From the NCBI GenBank assembly GCA_000621405.1, contig JHYK01000005.1:1-64000 (forward strand): a DNA stretch of 64,000 nt, written 5' to 3'. This stretch comes from Lachnospiraceae bacterium AC3007 (lineage in GTDB: Bacteria > Bacillota > Clostridia > Lachnospirales > Lachnospiraceae). Both the position numbers and the translations under genes were made by a program. Positions 63,296 through 64,000 of this stretch are shown here, one piece after another (the stretch's first letter is position 1; every line of letters starts with the position of its first letter). The notes below the pieces were generated by a model. The model had not been told where the DNA came from. It did no database searches and worked only from the letters and a program-made list of their open reading frames with translations.

Positions 63296-63961
63296 TTACT
63301 CCTTATACTTTCCGGCTAACCTCGTGAAAAGCTTTTCAGAGAGCTTAGCCATAAAACCTTTCCTGACGGAACCGTCCTCGCGGACTTTAAGCATTTCCGG
63401 CTGAAGTGTTACTATCAGTCTTGTGTTCATGTATTTCTTTCCCGCGCTCGTAAAATCTATCCCGTCGTTGCCGGAGAGCACGGCGATCACAACATAAGGG
63501 GTAACGGTATTGATGTCATTTGTCACATCCTCTACCGCGTCTATAGAGGCTTCGTCATAAGTGCCTGCTATCTGAAGAGCATTCTCAAAAGTGCCGAGGA
63601 GACTTTTGAGCTCATCCATCTCCACCGGTGTCTCTGTTACAAGATAGATCCTTCTGTGTTCCTTGGAGAGCATCCGGAGAAGCCCCTTGAGATACATATT
63701 CCGGTCTATCTCCCTCTCCCGGCCCTTGTCCATTACATTGGCAGCCCGGAAGATATCAGAGGAAGCTATCATAGTAACTTCGGCACCTTCCTCGATGAAA
63801 TCCTTGTGTTCATCAGAGTCAGATGCCGACAGAAGTAATTCTCTGGTCAGAAACAAAACTACCGAGGGTACATTATACGAGAGATACTCTCTGGTTGCGT
63901 GGAGAGCCTCCCTGACGGAATGATCTTTGATCTTTATGCCTAAAATGTCGTAGTTTTTCAT
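63296..63961 (-). CDS. WecG/TagA/CpsF-like glycosyltransferase (divergent)
   Basis: The 221-residue protein has the N-terminal I-L-G-I-K-I-K-D-H-S-V-R-E-A-L pattern of GT26 enzymes. A middle segment Y-L-K-G-L-L-R-M-L-S then R-I-Y-L-V-T-E-T-P and a C-terminal hydrophobic/basic helix (K-L-S-E-K-L-F-T-R-L-A-G) follow. Typical members transfer ManNAc or a similar sugar to a polyprenyl-linked acceptor in teichoic acid or capsule synthesis. Several conserved residues are different, so the activity is uncertain. Its promoter lies near or beyond the window edge. Confidence 0.6.
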   Translation of the reverse strand: MKNYDILGIKIKDHSVREALHATREYLSYNVPSVVLFLTRELLLSASDSDEHKDFIEEGAEVTMIASSDIFRAANVMDKGREREIDRNMYLKGLLRMLSKEHRRIYLVTETPVEMDELKSLLGTFENALQIAGTYDEASIDAVEDVTNDINTVTPYVVIAVLSGNDGIDFTSAGKKYMNTRLIVTLQPEMLKVREDGSVRKGFMAKLSEKLFTRLAGKYKE

Positions 63962-64000
63962 AACAGAGTTCGAGTCTAAATATAGATGCTCTTCTATCCC

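Overview
The window looks like a chromosomal segment of an anaerobic Firmicute of the Clostridia, most likely Lachnospiraceae. The reasons are a Bacillus-like gene order (Orn/Lys/Arg decarboxylase, nucleotide kinase, yaaR, holB, yaaT/ricT, yabB, rsmI), a glgC/glgD pair, ftsEX beside an M23 peptidase, and DUF5688/ArdC/YqaJ accessory genes typical of that family. The genus cannot be read from the sequence alone.

Layout. 1-1000: 3' end of a 23S rRNA followed by six tRNA genes (Asp, Val, Thr, Tyr, fMet, Phe) with no 5S gene in between. 1008-4034 (minus): superoxide dismutase, GH51 arabinofuranosidase and a PilZ protein in an overlapping operon. 4228-8729 (plus): a surface-glycan cluster (epimerase, GT2, AftB-like membrane glycosyltransferase) and an L,D-transpeptidase lipoprotein. 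8749-14420: the conserved DNA-metabolism cluster. 14404-18523: copper ATPase CopA with an apparent internal start for a CopZ chaperone, then guaA.

18530-43655 is a 25.1-kb Tn7-like transposon sitting between guaA and what looks like the displaced guaA terminator. It has a TnsA-TnsB-TnsC-TniQ operon at the guaA-proximal end, a 5-bp flanking duplication (ACATT), and a 279-bp direct repeat at both ends. Each repeat carries pairs of 21-bp TnsB-site-like repeats spaced 24 bp apart. The TnsA-like protein is short and seems to lack the catalytic lysine, and the element carries its own small serine recombinase. Cargo includes a P4-type primase-helicase and a type IIS restriction-modification island. 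That island has an Alw26I/Eco31I/Esp3I-like HNH endonuclease, a fused m6A plus circularly permuted m5C methyltransferase, an AlkA-like glycosylase, an ASCH-like protein and two HTH proteins. Other cargo is a large flagellin with its own sigma-28-type promoter, ArdC, YqaJ, DUF5688, a fluoride channel, and recurring tandem TGCACA motifs between genes.

43656-48503 is a second accessory zone: an XRE/BRO pair behind a promoter with two perfect palindromes, a RelB/ParE-type toxin-antitoxin pair, and an HD-hydrolase/APH-kinase fusion. It ends at a second GMP synthetase that lacks the glutaminase domain (48568-49551). From 49602 to the end all genes are on the minus strand: a radical SAM protein, glgC-glgD, GNAT, mscL, carB, thrS, ctpA, an EnvC-like M23 peptidase, ftsX, ftsE and a TagA/CpsF-like glycosyltransferase.
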